Source: Tepidamorphus sp.
Lineage (GTDB): Bacteria > Pseudomonadota > Alphaproteobacteria > Rhizobiales > Tepidamorphaceae
Length of the DNA: 64,000 nucleotides
Assembly (NCBI GenBank): GCA_028280885.1
Contig: JANQKY010000071.1
Coordinates: forward strand, 1 to 64,000
Reading direction: 5' to 3'
Shown piece by piece: positions 8,307 to 17,357 of the stretch (the stretch's first letter is position 1; every line of letters begins with the position of its first letter). A program made the translations under genes and the position numbers. Below the pieces are notes generated by a model. That model had not been told where the DNA came from. It worked only from the letters and a program-made list of their open reading frames with translations, and did no database searches.

Positions 8307-9490
8307 TGGCGATTGGCCTCAATCCACGCGCCAAGCGCCTGGCGTTCATCCCGCGTCATCTCGGATTCGTTGCCAAGCGGCATCGCCTGCCCGCGCACCG
8401 CCTGGACGATGACGATATCGCCGAAGCGCTGCAGATGGGACAGTGTGTGCAGCACGACGTCGCCGGGCGGCTGATCGAAACTTTCATGTGCCGGGTCTGG
8501 TGCATGGCAGGTCACGCAATGCGCATCGAGGATCGCCAGCATCTCGGTGTCGCTCGGTACCGGCCCGGCGCTCAGCGGCGTGTCGTCCGGCTTGGTGACG
8601 TAGATCGCCCCGACCAGCGCGATCGCGGCCACCAGCAGCGCCCAGGAATAGGTCGCGAAATCATCGCCCGCGTCGGCCCGGTTGATATAGTGGCGCACCA
8701 TCGCGCCGATCACCAGGATGAACGCCACCACCAGCCACGTTTCCGGATGGCTGTAGAGCATCGGATAGTGGCCGCTGATCATCATCAGCAGCACCGGCAG
8801 GGTCAGATAGTTGTTGTGGGTCGAGCGCTGCTTGCCGATCTGGCCAAGGCGCGGGTCGGGCGCTTCGCCGGCCAGGAGCGAGGCGGTCATCTTGCGCTGG
8901 TTGGGGATGATCACCATGAACACGTTCGCCGCCATCATCGTGCCGACCAGCGCGCCGACATGGATGAGGGCCGCGCGGCCGCTGAAGACATGCGAGAACC
9001 CGAAGGCGGCCGCACAGATGACCACGAAGACGCAGGCCCCCAGCAGCGCCGGCTTCTGGCCGATCGGCGACCGGCACAACCCGTCATAGAGCAGCCAGCC
9101 GGCCGCGAGACTTGCAATCGAGATCGCGATTGCCTGCCAGGGCTCCAGCGGCATCACCGCCGGATCGATCATGTAGGTCGAGGCGTTGAGATAATACTGG
9201 ACGATCAGCAGGCAGAAGCCGGTCAGCCAGGTCAGATACGCTTCCCAGACGAACCAGTGCAGGTCCTCCGGCAGCCTTTCCGGCGCGACGGTGTATTTCT
9301 CGACGTGATAGAAACCGCCGCCATGCACCATCCAGCTGGTGCCGTAGACGCCGGGGTTCATCTTCTCGCGCTTGCGCAGGCTGAGATCCAGCCAGACGAA
9401 ATAGAAGGACGCGCCGATCCAGCCGATGCCGATGATGAAATGCGCCCAGCGCAGGAGGAGGTTCAGCCAGTCGACGAGGAACGACAGCAT
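8303..9490 (-). CDS. puuD: Membrane urate hydroxylase with cytochrome c domain
   Basis: This 395-residue protein matches PuuD, the integral-membrane urate oxidase of alphaproteobacteria that converts urate to 5-hydroxyisourate and passes electrons to a fused cytochrome c. The N-terminal 290 or so residues hold several hydrophobic helices (for example LLLRWAHFIIGIGWIGASFY). The C-terminal domain has the haem motif CVTCH near residue 328 and an axial-Met candidate in RGQAMPLGN. It sits between the BMP protein and the UraD fusion, and its product feeds the UraH encoded at 15768-16121. No soluble uricase is present in the window. Confidence 0.92.
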   Translation of the reverse strand: MLSFLVDWLNLLLRWAHFIIGIGWIGASFYFVWLDLSLRKREKMNPGVYGTSWMVHGGGFYHVEKYTVAPERLPEDLHWFVWEAYLTWLTGFCLLIVQYYLNASTYMIDPAVMPLEPWQAIAISIASLAAGWLLYDGLCRSPIGQKPALLGACVFVVICAAAFGFSHVFSGRAALIHVGALVGTMMAANVFMVIIPNQRKMTASLLAGEAPDPRLGQIGKQRSTHNNYLTLPVLLMMISGHYPMLYSHPETWLVVAFILVIGAMVRHYINRADAGDDFATYSWALLVAAIALVGAIYVTKPDDTPLSAGPVPSDTEMLAILDAHCVTCHAPDPAHESFDQPPGDVVLHTLSHLQRFGDIVIVQAVRGQAMPLGNESEMTRDERQALGAWIEANRQ

Positions 9491-9560
9491 ATGGTGATAG
9501 TCCGAATGTCAGTGCGGCCGGGCGCTTTCGCCGTCCCGGCGCTGGAACGACAGGCTTGGT

Positions 9561-10637
9561 TCATTCCGGCAGCTTGTCTTCGATGCCTTTCACGTACCAG
9601 TTCATGCCGAGGAGCTGTTCGTCGCTGAGCGCATCGCCCTCGCCGACGACCAGTTCGCCATCCTGCTTGTAGATCGGCCCGGCAAACGGAAGCAAGGTGC
9701 CGGCGCGGATCGCGGCTTCGGTCTCGGCGGCCTGCTTGGCGACGTCGTCGGGCATGTTCGTATAGGGCGCCATCTTGACCATGCCGGTGTCGAACCCGCC
9801 CCAGGTGTCGTCGGGCGCCCAGGTGCCGTCGAGAACCTTTTGCACGCGGCCGATGTAGAAGTCCGACCAGTCGAAGACGATTGCCGTGAGCTGGGCGCTC
9901 GGGCCGAACTCGATCATGTTGGAGGCTTCGCCGAAGGCGAGGAGACCGCGCTCCTCGGCGACTGTCATGGCGGCCGTGGAACCGGTGTGCTGGACCAGGA
10001 CATCGGCACCAAGATCGGCGAGCGCCTTGGCCGCGTCCGCCTCCTTTTCGGGATCGAACCAGGTATTGATCCAGATGATCTTGATGCGGGCGTCGGGCCG
10101 CACGGTGTCCATGCCCAGCTTGAAGGCGTTGATGCCGCGGATCACCGCGGGGACCGGGACCGAGGCGATATAACCGATCGTGGCGTTTTTCGACATCCGC
10201 CCCGCGATCTGGCCGATGACATAGCGGCCTTCGTAGTCGCGGACGGAATAGGTGCCGACAGTGTCGGCACGCTGGTTGCCGGTCGCATTCTCGAAATCGG
10301 TATCGGCGAAACCCTTGGCCACCTCGATCGTCGGCTTCATGAAACCGAACGACGTGGTGAAGATGATATCGTTGCCGTCTGCGGCGAGTTGGCGGATCAC
10401 CTCCTCGGCATCCTCCACTCCCTTCACGTCTGCCACATAGGAAGTCTCGACCTGGTCGCCGAGCGCCTTTTCGACGGCAAGCCGGCCCTGGTTGTGCTGA
10501 TAGATCCAGCGGTCTTCGCCGATCGGGCCGGCATAGACCCAGGCCGCCTTGACCGGATCGGGATTGTCGGCCGAAGCCGCGCCGGGCGCCAGAACCGCCA
10601 GGCCGGTCGCGGCCAGCGCCAGCAGGAACTTAACCAT
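9561..10637 (-). CDS. BMP/PnrA-family ABC substrate-binding protein
   Basis: This 358-residue exported protein has an N-terminal signal peptide (about residues 1-23, ending ASA) and a type-I periplasmic binding fold of the Bmp/PnrA family. AWVYAGPIGEDRWIYQHNQGR and the conserved IIFTTSFGFM stretch are visible. Family members bind purine nucleosides. Here it precedes puuD, so a purine or purine breakdown product is a reasonable ligand. No matching permease or ATPase gene lies nearby. The ATG at 10637 has AGAGGAG about 8 bases upstream. Confidence 0.88.
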   Translation of the reverse strand: MVKFLLALAATGLAVLAPGAASADNPDPVKAAWVYAGPIGEDRWIYQHNQGRLAVEKALGDQVETSYVADVKGVEDAEEVIRQLAADGNDIIFTTSFGFMKPTIEVAKGFADTDFENATGNQRADTVGTYSVRDYEGRYVIGQIAGRMSKNATIGYIASVPVPAVIRGINAFKLGMDTVRPDARIKIIWINTWFDPEKEADAAKALADLGADVLVQHTGSTAAMTVAEERGLLAFGEASNMIEFGPSAQLTAIVFDWSDFYIGRVQKVLDGTWAPDDTWGGFDTGMVKMAPYTNMPDDVAKQAAETEAAIRAGTLLPFAGPIYKQDGELVVGEGDALSDEQLLGMNWYVKGIEDKLPE

Positions 10638-10713
10638 GGAACATCTCCTCTGGATGGATGCCTTGTTTCCTCACCGGTCGGGGCCGAACGGTATGATCGG
10701 ACGTAAGCGGCGT

Positions 10714-10731
10714 ATCCGCAGTCGCGCGGAT
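10714..10731. promoter_or_regulatory. Inverted repeat upstream of the BMP gene
   Basis: ATCCGC and GCGGAT are separated by six bases, about 80 bases upstream of the BMP start, within the 251-base gap after xdhC. It could be an operator for the BMP-puuD-uraD transcript. Nothing else in the gap is recognisable. The assignment is weak because short GC-rich palindromes are common in this DNA. Confidence 0.25.
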
Positions 10732-10888
10732 CCGTTCATACGAGATTATGACAGGAACGACGACAGTTGCCAGACAGGAGGGCGAAGACAGGCGCTACGA
10801 GGCGATGGCGAGCGCCGGAGCCGCCCGCCCCCCGGTTTCGACGAACGATATCGATGATCGAGGCCGACAATCGGGGCCAGCGATCGCC

Positions 10889-11938
10889 TCAGCTACTGGT
10901 GTTCTGCTTTCTGCCGATCTTCGGGCGCGGCCCAACCGGCACGATGGAGGGACTGTCGGCCGATGTGTCGCTGCGCAGGTCGGGACTGGCCTCCAGCGTG
11001 ATCAGCAGTTCGGCCGCTGCCGAGGCGGCAATGACGCCCGGCGCCTTGCCGTCGATACCCGACACGCCGATCGGACAATGGAAGGACTCCAGCGCGGCAT
11101 CGCCGATGCCGCTGTCGCGCAACCGCTTCAGAAACCGCGCCCGCTTCGTCGCGCTGCCGATCAGGCCGACATAGCCGATATCACCACGTGACAGGGCTGC
11201 CCGGCAGATCTCGAAGTCCTGGCCGTGATCATGCGTCATCACCAGCACGAAGGCGGCTTCGGGCGCATCGCGCATGACATCGGCCGGACTGCCGGCATTG
11301 ACCGCTGTGACGTTGCGCGGGATCGCCTTGGGAAACGCGTCCGGGCGCGCGTCGACCCAGGTCACGCGGAACGGCAGGTTGGCGAGCGCCAGAACGACGG
11401 CGCGGCCGACATGGCCGGCGCCGAACAGGATCAGCGGGTGGGCGGGATCGGAAAAGGTCTCGCGATAGAGGTGCCGCGCGATATCCGTGCGGGTGTTGAT
11501 CCCGTCCGCGGACGGCTGGTCCTCGAGCACGTAGCGCTCCGCGTGGGACAGCACCGGATCGAACTCGGCGATGCAGGAAAACCCGCCGCTCGCCTCAAGG
11601 CCGGCATAGGACTGGACCTCGGGAAGGTCGGCCGCATCGAACAGCTCGACCGCGACATCGACCCGTCCGCCGCAGCACTGGCCGAGATCCGGTCCGAGCG
11701 CGAAATTGGCCAGGCAAAGCCGGTCGACGCCGTAGCCGATCAGGCCCTTGGCCAGCTGAATGGCCTGCAACTCGAGCTGGCCGCCGCCGATCGTTCCGGT
11801 ATAGGCGCCATCCGGCGTGACGATCATCCGCGCGCCGGCCTCGCGCGGCGCCGAGCCTTTGATCTCCAGCAGAGTGACGAGCGCAGCCCGTGGCTCGCAG
11901 CTTAAAAATCCCGCAAGTCTCGTCCAAACATCATTCAT
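10889..11938 (-). CDS. xdhC: Xanthine dehydrogenase accessory protein XdhC
   Basis: This 349-residue protein is an XdhC/CoxI-family chaperone that holds and delivers sulfurated molybdenum cofactor to XdhB. The N-terminal XdhC_CoxI segment has VTLLEIKGSAPREAGARMIV and GGGQLE. The C-terminal Rossmann segment has LILFGAGHVGRAVVLAL and YVGLIGSATKRARFLKRL. It overlaps xdhB by 4 bases and closes the uraH-xdhA-xdhB-xdhC transcript. Confidence 0.94.
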   Translation of the reverse strand: MNDVWTRLAGFLSCEPRAALVTLLEIKGSAPREAGARMIVTPDGAYTGTIGGGQLELQAIQLAKGLIGYGVDRLCLANFALGPDLGQCCGGRVDVAVELFDAADLPEVQSYAGLEASGGFSCIAEFDPVLSHAERYVLEDQPSADGINTRTDIARHLYRETFSDPAHPLILFGAGHVGRAVVLALANLPFRVTWVDARPDAFPKAIPRNVTAVNAGSPADVMRDAPEAAFVLVMTHDHGQDFEICRAALSRGDIGYVGLIGSATKRARFLKRLRDSGIGDAALESFHCPIGVSGIDGKAPGVIAASAAAELLITLEASPDLRSDTSADSPSIVPVGPRPKIGRKQNTSS

Positions 11939-14274
11939 GCCGCCAACTCACTGATTTCTGAAATTGCTTTCAATACGGATTCCGGTGTGGCCGGAGCGTT
12001 GAGATGGATCTTCGAACTCGGTGCCGCAAGGCTAGCAACCGCATCGAAGATCGCCGAAAAAACGGATATCGCCAGCATCAGAGGCGGCTCGCCAACCGCC
12101 TTCGACCCATAAACGGCCTCCTCGCGGTTGATATTCTCAAACAGATGCACGTTGAAATCGGCCGGAACATCGGAGGCCGTGGGAATCTTGTAGGTCGACG
12201 GGGCGTGCGTCATCAGCCGCCCCCGGGCGTCCCAGACAAGTTCTTCCGTCGTCAGCCAGCCCATGCCCTGCACGAAGCCGCCTTCTATCTGGCCTATGTC
12301 GATGGCGGGATTGAGGGACTTGCCGACATCATGGACGATATCGACCCGGTCGACCCGCATCTCTCCGGTCATTGTATCGAGTGTCACTTCCGAGCAGGCC
12401 GCGCCATACGCGAAATAGTAAAACGGCCGTCCGCGAACCTTTTCCCGGTCCCAGTGAATCTTCGGCGTCTTGTAGAAACCGGTCGAGGAGAGGGAAACGC
12501 GCCCGCGGCATGCATCTGCGGCTAAATCCGCAAAGGATATCGTTTTGTTGGCGACGAAAACCTGATTGTCGCGGAAACTGACATCCTCCGGGGCTGCCTC
12601 ATACAGGTCCCCGGCGAATTCCGCAAGCCGTCTTCTTATCTGCTCGGCGGCGGCCCGCGCCGCCATCGCGTTCAGGTCCGTTCCCGCCGAGGCGGCCGTC
12701 GGACCGGTATTGGGCACCTTGCCCGTCGTCGTCGCGGTGATCTTGACGTGTTCGAGATCGATGCCGAACACCTCCGCGACGACCTGCGCGACCTTCACGA
12801 ACAGCCCCTGCCCCATCTCCGTGCCGCCGTGATTGAGATGGACCGAGCCGTCCGAATAGACATGGACCAGCGCGCCGGCCTGGTTGAGATCCGTCTTCGT
12901 GAACGAAATCCCGAACTTGACGGGCGTTATCGCAATCCCCTTGCGCAGGATCGCGTTGTCCGTGTTGAACCGGCCGACCGCCTCCCGCCGGCGCCTGTAA
13001 TCCGACACGGCGATCGTGTGCTCCAGAACATCCGGTGCGATGTTGTCGAAAACGCGCATGCCGTAATGCGTGGTTTGATCTTCGCCGGTGTATACATTAC
13101 GCAGCCTAACATCGATCGGATCCATCGACAGCGCGTGCGCGACCTGATCGATCACCTGTTCGGTCGCCAGAATGCCCTGCGGCCCACCAAAGCCGCGGAA
13201 GGCGGTGTTGGATACCGTATTCGTCTTCAGGCGTTTCGAGAGAGCGGCTATATCCTTGAAATAATAGGCGTTATCGGCATGGAACAGAGCCCGGTCAACG
13301 ACCCCGATCGACAGATCGATCGAATGGCCGCAGCGGGCCAGATAGTCGGTCGAGAGCGCGTTCAACTGTCCGTGATCATCAAAGCCGACACGCCATTCGG
13401 CGGCGAAATCGTGCCGTTTGCCGGTCATCACCATGTCGTCGTCGCGATCGAGTCGCAGCTTGCAGGGCCGCTTCGTGACCTGCGCGGCAAGGGCAGCGAG
13501 CGCCGCCCATTGCGAGGCCTGGGATTCCTTGCCGCCGAACGCACCACCCATCCGCCGGACCTCGGCGGTCACCGCGTTGAGCGGACGGTCGAGCACCTCG
13601 GCGATAATCTTCTGCACCTCGCTTGGGTGCTGCGTCGAGGTCAGGACATGCATGTCGCCGTCCTCGAGCGGCGTCGCCAGCGCGGCCTGGCCCTCGAGAT
13701 AGAAATGCTCCTGGCCGCCGATTTCGAAGGTGCCCGAAAGCTGTCGTGGCGCCGCCTTGAGGGCTGCTTCCGGATCGCCGCGGACGATATCGAAATCGTC
13801 CATGACACGGCTGCCGACGGCCGCCGCCTGGACAACGTCAACAAGCGGCTCGGTCTCCTCGATATCGAACGTCGCAAGGCCGACAGAGCGGCGCGCGGCG
13901 TCCCGGCTGGTCGCCACCACGAGAAAGACCGGCTGGCCGTGAAAGGCGATGTCGCTATCGGCCAGCAGCCGCTCGTCATCCGCCCCGGCCGGGCTGATCT
14001 CGTTGTGCCCCGGAATGTCGGCGGCGGTGACGACGGCGACGACACCCGGCGCGGCGCGGACCGCGTCGAGGCCGAGCGCCCGGATCCGCCCGGCTGCCAC
14101 GGGCGCGCCACCGACGGCGACATGCAGCGTGCCGGCGGGTTCGGGCACGTCGTCGACATAATGGGCCGCGCCCTGAACATGCTTTTCGGCGCTGTCGTGG
14201 GTGATCGGCCGGCGAATGGTCCGATAGGTCTGGCCGTTGCCGACCGCCGCGCCATCAGAACCGGCCGATGTCAT
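11935..14274 (-). CDS. xdhB: Xanthine dehydrogenase molybdopterin subunit
   Basis: At 779 residues this is the large subunit of a split bacterial xanthine dehydrogenase, which oxidises hypoxanthine to xanthine to urate with NAD. The Moco-binding region includes GGAFGGKESQ and RGFGGPQG, and the conserved active-site Glu lies in GSKAVGEPPLML near the C-terminus. The length matches Rhodobacter-type XdhB. It overlaps xdhA and xdhC by 4 bases each. Confidence 0.96.
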   Translation of the reverse strand: MTSAGSDGAAVGNGQTYRTIRRPITHDSAEKHVQGAAHYVDDVPEPAGTLHVAVGGAPVAAGRIRALGLDAVRAAPGVVAVVTAADIPGHNEISPAGADDERLLADSDIAFHGQPVFLVVATSRDAARRSVGLATFDIEETEPLVDVVQAAAVGSRVMDDFDIVRGDPEAALKAAPRQLSGTFEIGGQEHFYLEGQAALATPLEDGDMHVLTSTQHPSEVQKIIAEVLDRPLNAVTAEVRRMGGAFGGKESQASQWAALAALAAQVTKRPCKLRLDRDDDMVMTGKRHDFAAEWRVGFDDHGQLNALSTDYLARCGHSIDLSIGVVDRALFHADNAYYFKDIAALSKRLKTNTVSNTAFRGFGGPQGILATEQVIDQVAHALSMDPIDVRLRNVYTGEDQTTHYGMRVFDNIAPDVLEHTIAVSDYRRRREAVGRFNTDNAILRKGIAITPVKFGISFTKTDLNQAGALVHVYSDGSVHLNHGGTEMGQGLFVKVAQVVAEVFGIDLEHVKITATTTGKVPNTGPTAASAGTDLNAMAARAAAEQIRRRLAEFAGDLYEAAPEDVSFRDNQVFVANKTISFADLAADACRGRVSLSSTGFYKTPKIHWDREKVRGRPFYYFAYGAACSEVTLDTMTGEMRVDRVDIVHDVGKSLNPAIDIGQIEGGFVQGMGWLTTEELVWDARGRLMTHAPSTYKIPTASDVPADFNVHLFENINREEAVYGSKAVGEPPLMLAISVFSAIFDAVASLAAPSSKIHLNAPATPESVLKAISEISELAA

Positions 14275-15764
14275 GCGCCCGCCCTCCCGTCACGGCCTTG
14301 TCGCACACCGACAAGCCGCGTCCGGCTGCTCGGTGTCCCGGCGATCTCGATCAGCGCCTTGTTCAACAGCCCCCGGGCGACCCGAAGACGATAGGCAGCG
14401 CTCGCCCGGTGGTCGCTGAGCGGCGTGAAGTCCTGCGCCAGGGCATCGAGGGCGGCGTCCCAGCGTCGCCGGTCGTTCAGGTCGAGCCCGACGACGGCGG
14501 CTTCGGCCTGCCGGGCGCGCTTTGGCGTGCCGGCCATTCCGCCGAACGCGATCCGCGCCGACGCGATCCGCCCGTTCTCCAGCCTGAAGGCGAAGGCGGC
14601 GAGCAGCGCGGAGATATCCTGATCGAACCGCTTCGAGATCTTGTAGGCCCGGATGCGCGTATCGGCGCCGGGCTTGGGCACGCGAACGAATTCGACGAAT
14701 TCGCCCGGCAGCCGGTCCTGCTTGCCGTAGTCGATGAAGAACTGTTCCAGCGCAATCGTGCGCGTCTCCGCCCCGCGCCGGAGCTTGAGCTCCGCCCCCA
14801 GCGCGATCAGCAGCGGCGGCGTGTCACCGATCGGCGAGCCGTTCGCGATGTTGCCGCCGATCGTCCCGGCCGCGCGCACCTGCGCCGAACCGAGCCGCCG
14901 GAGCACCTCCCCGATATCCGGATCGATGCGCGCAAGCGCCGCTTCCGCCTCGCGGTAGGTCGCTGCCGCGCCAATCGTGATCGCCTCGTCCGTTTCCTCG
15001 ACCTCGGCAAGACCCGCGACCCGGCCGACATGAATGACCTTCTCGATCGGTCGCAACTGCTTCGTGATCCACAGGCCGACATCGGTCGCACCGGCAATGA
15101 GCGTCGCGTCCGGATGCAGCCGGTAGAGCGCGGCCAGTTCGTCGATCGTCGCGGGGCTTGCGAAGAAGCGCCGCTCGTCGCCCTGATGCAGCGGTTCGGG
15201 ATCGGCGATATCGCTCAGGGCCGCCGCGGCCACCGGTCCGCCGAACCCGTCGTCGGCCTCCCCGGCGCAGGCCTCGACAGCCGCCGCGACGATCGGCTTG
15301 TAACCGGTGCACCGGCACAGATTGCCGGCGATCGCGTCGTTGACGGTCTCCCGGTCGACCGGCCCGTCTTCCTTGCGGTGATAAAGCGCGAACAGCGCCA
15401 TGACGAAGCCCGGCGTGCAGAAGCCGCACTGGCTGGCGTGGTGGTCGACAAAGGCCTGCTGGATGGGATGCAGCATGCCGCCGGCGGCAAGATCCTCGAT
15501 CGTCACCACCTCGGCACCATCCGCCATGCCAAGCAGGTGAATGCAGGCATTGACCGGACGATAGTCGACACCGCCGCGCCCGTCGGGCCGGCCAAGCGCG
15601 ACCGTGCAGGCACCGCAATCGCCCTCCGCGCAGCCTTCCTTCGTCCCGATCGCCGCCTCGCGCAGCCGCAGATAGTCGAGCAGGGTCTCGGTCGGCGAGA
15701 AGGCGTCGATCTTAACCGCCTCGCCACGCCGGACAATCGAGATCGATTGCCGTGCCGCCTTCAT
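14271..15764 (-). CDS. xdhA: Xanthine dehydrogenase iron-sulfur/FAD subunit
   Basis: This 497-residue protein is the small subunit carrying two [2Fe-2S] clusters and FAD. The cluster cysteines are in CAEGDCGACTVAL, CGFCTPGF and CRCTGYKPI within the first 150 or so residues. The FAD domain follows, with LIAGATDVGLWITKQLRPIE and GTIGGNIANGSPIGD. It begins 3 bases after the uraH stop and overlaps xdhB by 4, so the order follows the pathway. Confidence 0.96.
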   Translation of the reverse strand: MKAARQSISIVRRGEAVKIDAFSPTETLLDYLRLREAAIGTKEGCAEGDCGACTVALGRPDGRGGVDYRPVNACIHLLGMADGAEVVTIEDLAAGGMLHPIQQAFVDHHASQCGFCTPGFVMALFALYHRKEDGPVDRETVNDAIAGNLCRCTGYKPIVAAAVEACAGEADDGFGGPVAAAALSDIADPEPLHQGDERRFFASPATIDELAALYRLHPDATLIAGATDVGLWITKQLRPIEKVIHVGRVAGLAEVEETDEAITIGAAATYREAEAALARIDPDIGEVLRRLGSAQVRAAGTIGGNIANGSPIGDTPPLLIALGAELKLRRGAETRTIALEQFFIDYGKQDRLPGEFVEFVRVPKPGADTRIRAYKISKRFDQDISALLAAFAFRLENGRIASARIAFGGMAGTPKRARQAEAAVVGLDLNDRRRWDAALDALAQDFTPLSDHRASAAYRLRVARGLLNKALIEIAGTPSSRTRLVGVRQGRDGRAGA

Positions 15765-15767
15765 CCG

Positions 15768-16121
15768 TCAGCTCCCGCGATAGGTGGAATAGCCGAACGG
15801 TGAAATCAGCAGCGGCACATGGTAATGCGCCTGCGCATCGGCGATGCCGAAGCGGATCGGCACGACATCCAGGAACGGCGGTTCGGGCAGGTCGACGCCA
15901 AGAGAGCGGAAATAGTCGGCGACATGGAAGCGCAGCTCGTAGACGCCGGCCGCAAACGCTTCACCTTGAAGGATCGGCGCATCAAGGCGCCCGTCGGTAT
16001 TCGTAGTCGCAGAGGCGATCGGTTCGCCGGCGGCGCTGGACAGGGTCACCCGTATGCCTGCGGCGGGACGGCCGGAACTTGTATCGAGGACATGCGTCGT
16101 CAATCGGCTCATTGTCACCAT
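15768..16121 (-). CDS. uraH: 5-hydroxyisourate hydrolase
   Basis: This 117-residue transthyretin-related protein hydrolyses 5-hydroxyisourate to OHCU, the step between PuuD and UraD. Diagnostic features are [14 protein letters not shown] near the N-terminus, [13 protein letters not shown], and the invariant C-terminal tetrapeptide YRGS. It is the first gene of the xdh transcript. An ATG at 16112 is a possible alternative start. The preceding 99 bases are AT-richer than their surroundings and presumably hold the promoter. Confidence 0.96.
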   Translation of the reverse strand: MVTMSRLTTHVLDTSSGRPAAGIRVTLSSAAGEPIASATTNTDGRLDAPILQGEAFAAGVYELRFHVADYFRSLGVDLPEPPFLDVVPIRFGIADAQAHYHVPLLISPFGYSTYRGS

Positions 16122-16220
16122 GTTCGCAAGTAAACTTTAAGTCGCTGAACGACTGCTCATCGAACCATGATGAAGCCTATTGCCGGAAGGCGCAACGAAA
16201 AATCTCTATTTCAGAAAACC

Positions 16221-17333
16221 TTAGGGTGAAATTTCAGGAGCGAGGCAGGCATAGAACTTTTTCCGATTGAGCGCTTGATCGCCGCAGCGCAGGAAGCGGT
16301 CTAGCGCGCCGGGATAGCCGTAATTGACATAAGGGTTGACCAGGAACCGGCCTTCCTGCGTACGGAACGCGCCGAGCCGGTCGATCAGCCCGTCGAGGTC
16401 GGGATGCTTGGCCAGGATCGCCTCGCGCAATTCCTCCCCGGCGATGAAATTGTCGGGAAGCTGGTCGAACGGGCCGTCGAAATAGGTGTTCAGGTCGACA
16501 TTGCCCGCATAGACCCCGACCAGGATCTTGCGGGGTGCGAAGCGGTCCTCGTAGAAGGCGAAGCCTGTCCGCGATCCCACCTGCAGGGCGGGATGATCGG
16601 GATGGAACGGCAGCAGGAGATCGTCGACCACGCCCTGCTCGTTCAGGACGAACAGGAAGTCCTTCCGTTTAGTGTTGAACAGCAGATAGAATTGCAGCCC
16701 CGACTCATCGAAGACCGGACCGAGATAGCGATCGCCGGCGGCGATGACCCCGTCCGGCGGCACCACGTCGCTCAGATCGTTCAGCGCGAACCGGACCGTC
16801 CGGCCCTCGTAGCTGACGTCGTAAAGCAGGTCGCCGGCCTTCGCGACGATCACATCGTCGGCCGCCGTCAACGGCTTGTAGCGGCTGACGAGCTCGGTGT
16901 TCCAGGGCTCGTTCTTTGAGAAATAGGCAAAATGCAGGACGCCGTCGTCGCGGTCGGCGACGTCGAGCCGCAGATTGCCGGCAAATCCGATCCCGCCCCA
17001 GGTGAACTCGAAATAGAAGTAGTTCTCCGTCGGGTAGACGGTGACCGCGTCCGGCAGGGCGGCGAAGACATGCGCGAAGGCCGCCATCGTATCGTCGATA
17101 TCGAAGGCGGGAGCCCCCTGCAGCTTGTCGATCAGGCCTTGGTTGAACGTCACGCCGAAGCCGGGTTCACCGGCTGCGGGACCGGACCGTTCGGAAACAA
17201 GAGGTTCAGGCGTACCCGGCTCCGGCGCCGTTTCGGCGACCGCCTGGCCCGTCGCCATCGACAGGCCGAGGAGCAAGGCGGCAGGGGCGCGGCGCAGGCG
17301 CGGTCGGATCTGGTTGTGGATCTGCATGAGCAT
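16221..17333 (-). CDS. Secreted protein of unknown function
   Basis: I do not recognise this 370-residue protein. It has a signal peptide (hydrophobic core AALLLGLSMATGQAVA, about residues 17-33) followed by a soluble, mostly beta-looking chain rich in aromatic and acidic residues, for example YFYFEFTWGGIGFAGNLRLD. It has two cysteines near the C-terminus (RFLRCGDQ and FYACLAPE) that could form a disulfide in the periplasm. It starts only 24 bases after the giant His-repeat gene with no terminator between them, so the two are probably co-transcribed. ATG at 17333 or 17327 could be used. Neither has a strong ribosome site. Confidence 0.8.
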   Translation of the reverse strand: MLMQIHNQIRPRLRRAPAALLLGLSMATGQAVAETAPEPGTPEPLVSERSGPAAGEPGFGVTFNQGLIDKLQGAPAFDIDDTMAAFAHVFAALPDAVTVYPTENYFYFEFTWGGIGFAGNLRLDVADRDDGVLHFAYFSKNEPWNTELVSRYKPLTAADDVIVAKAGDLLYDVSYEGRTVRFALNDLSDVVPPDGVIAAGDRYLGPVFDESGLQFYLLFNTKRKDFLFVLNEQGVVDDLLLPFHPDHPALQVGSRTGFAFYEDRFAPRKILVGVYAGNVDLNTYFDGPFDQLPDNFIAGEELREAILAKHPDLDGLIDRLGAFRTQEGRFLVNPYVNYGYPGALDRFLRCGDQALNRKKFYACLAPEISP

Positions 17334-17357
17334 TGGCCGGAAACGCCGTTCGGGCGG

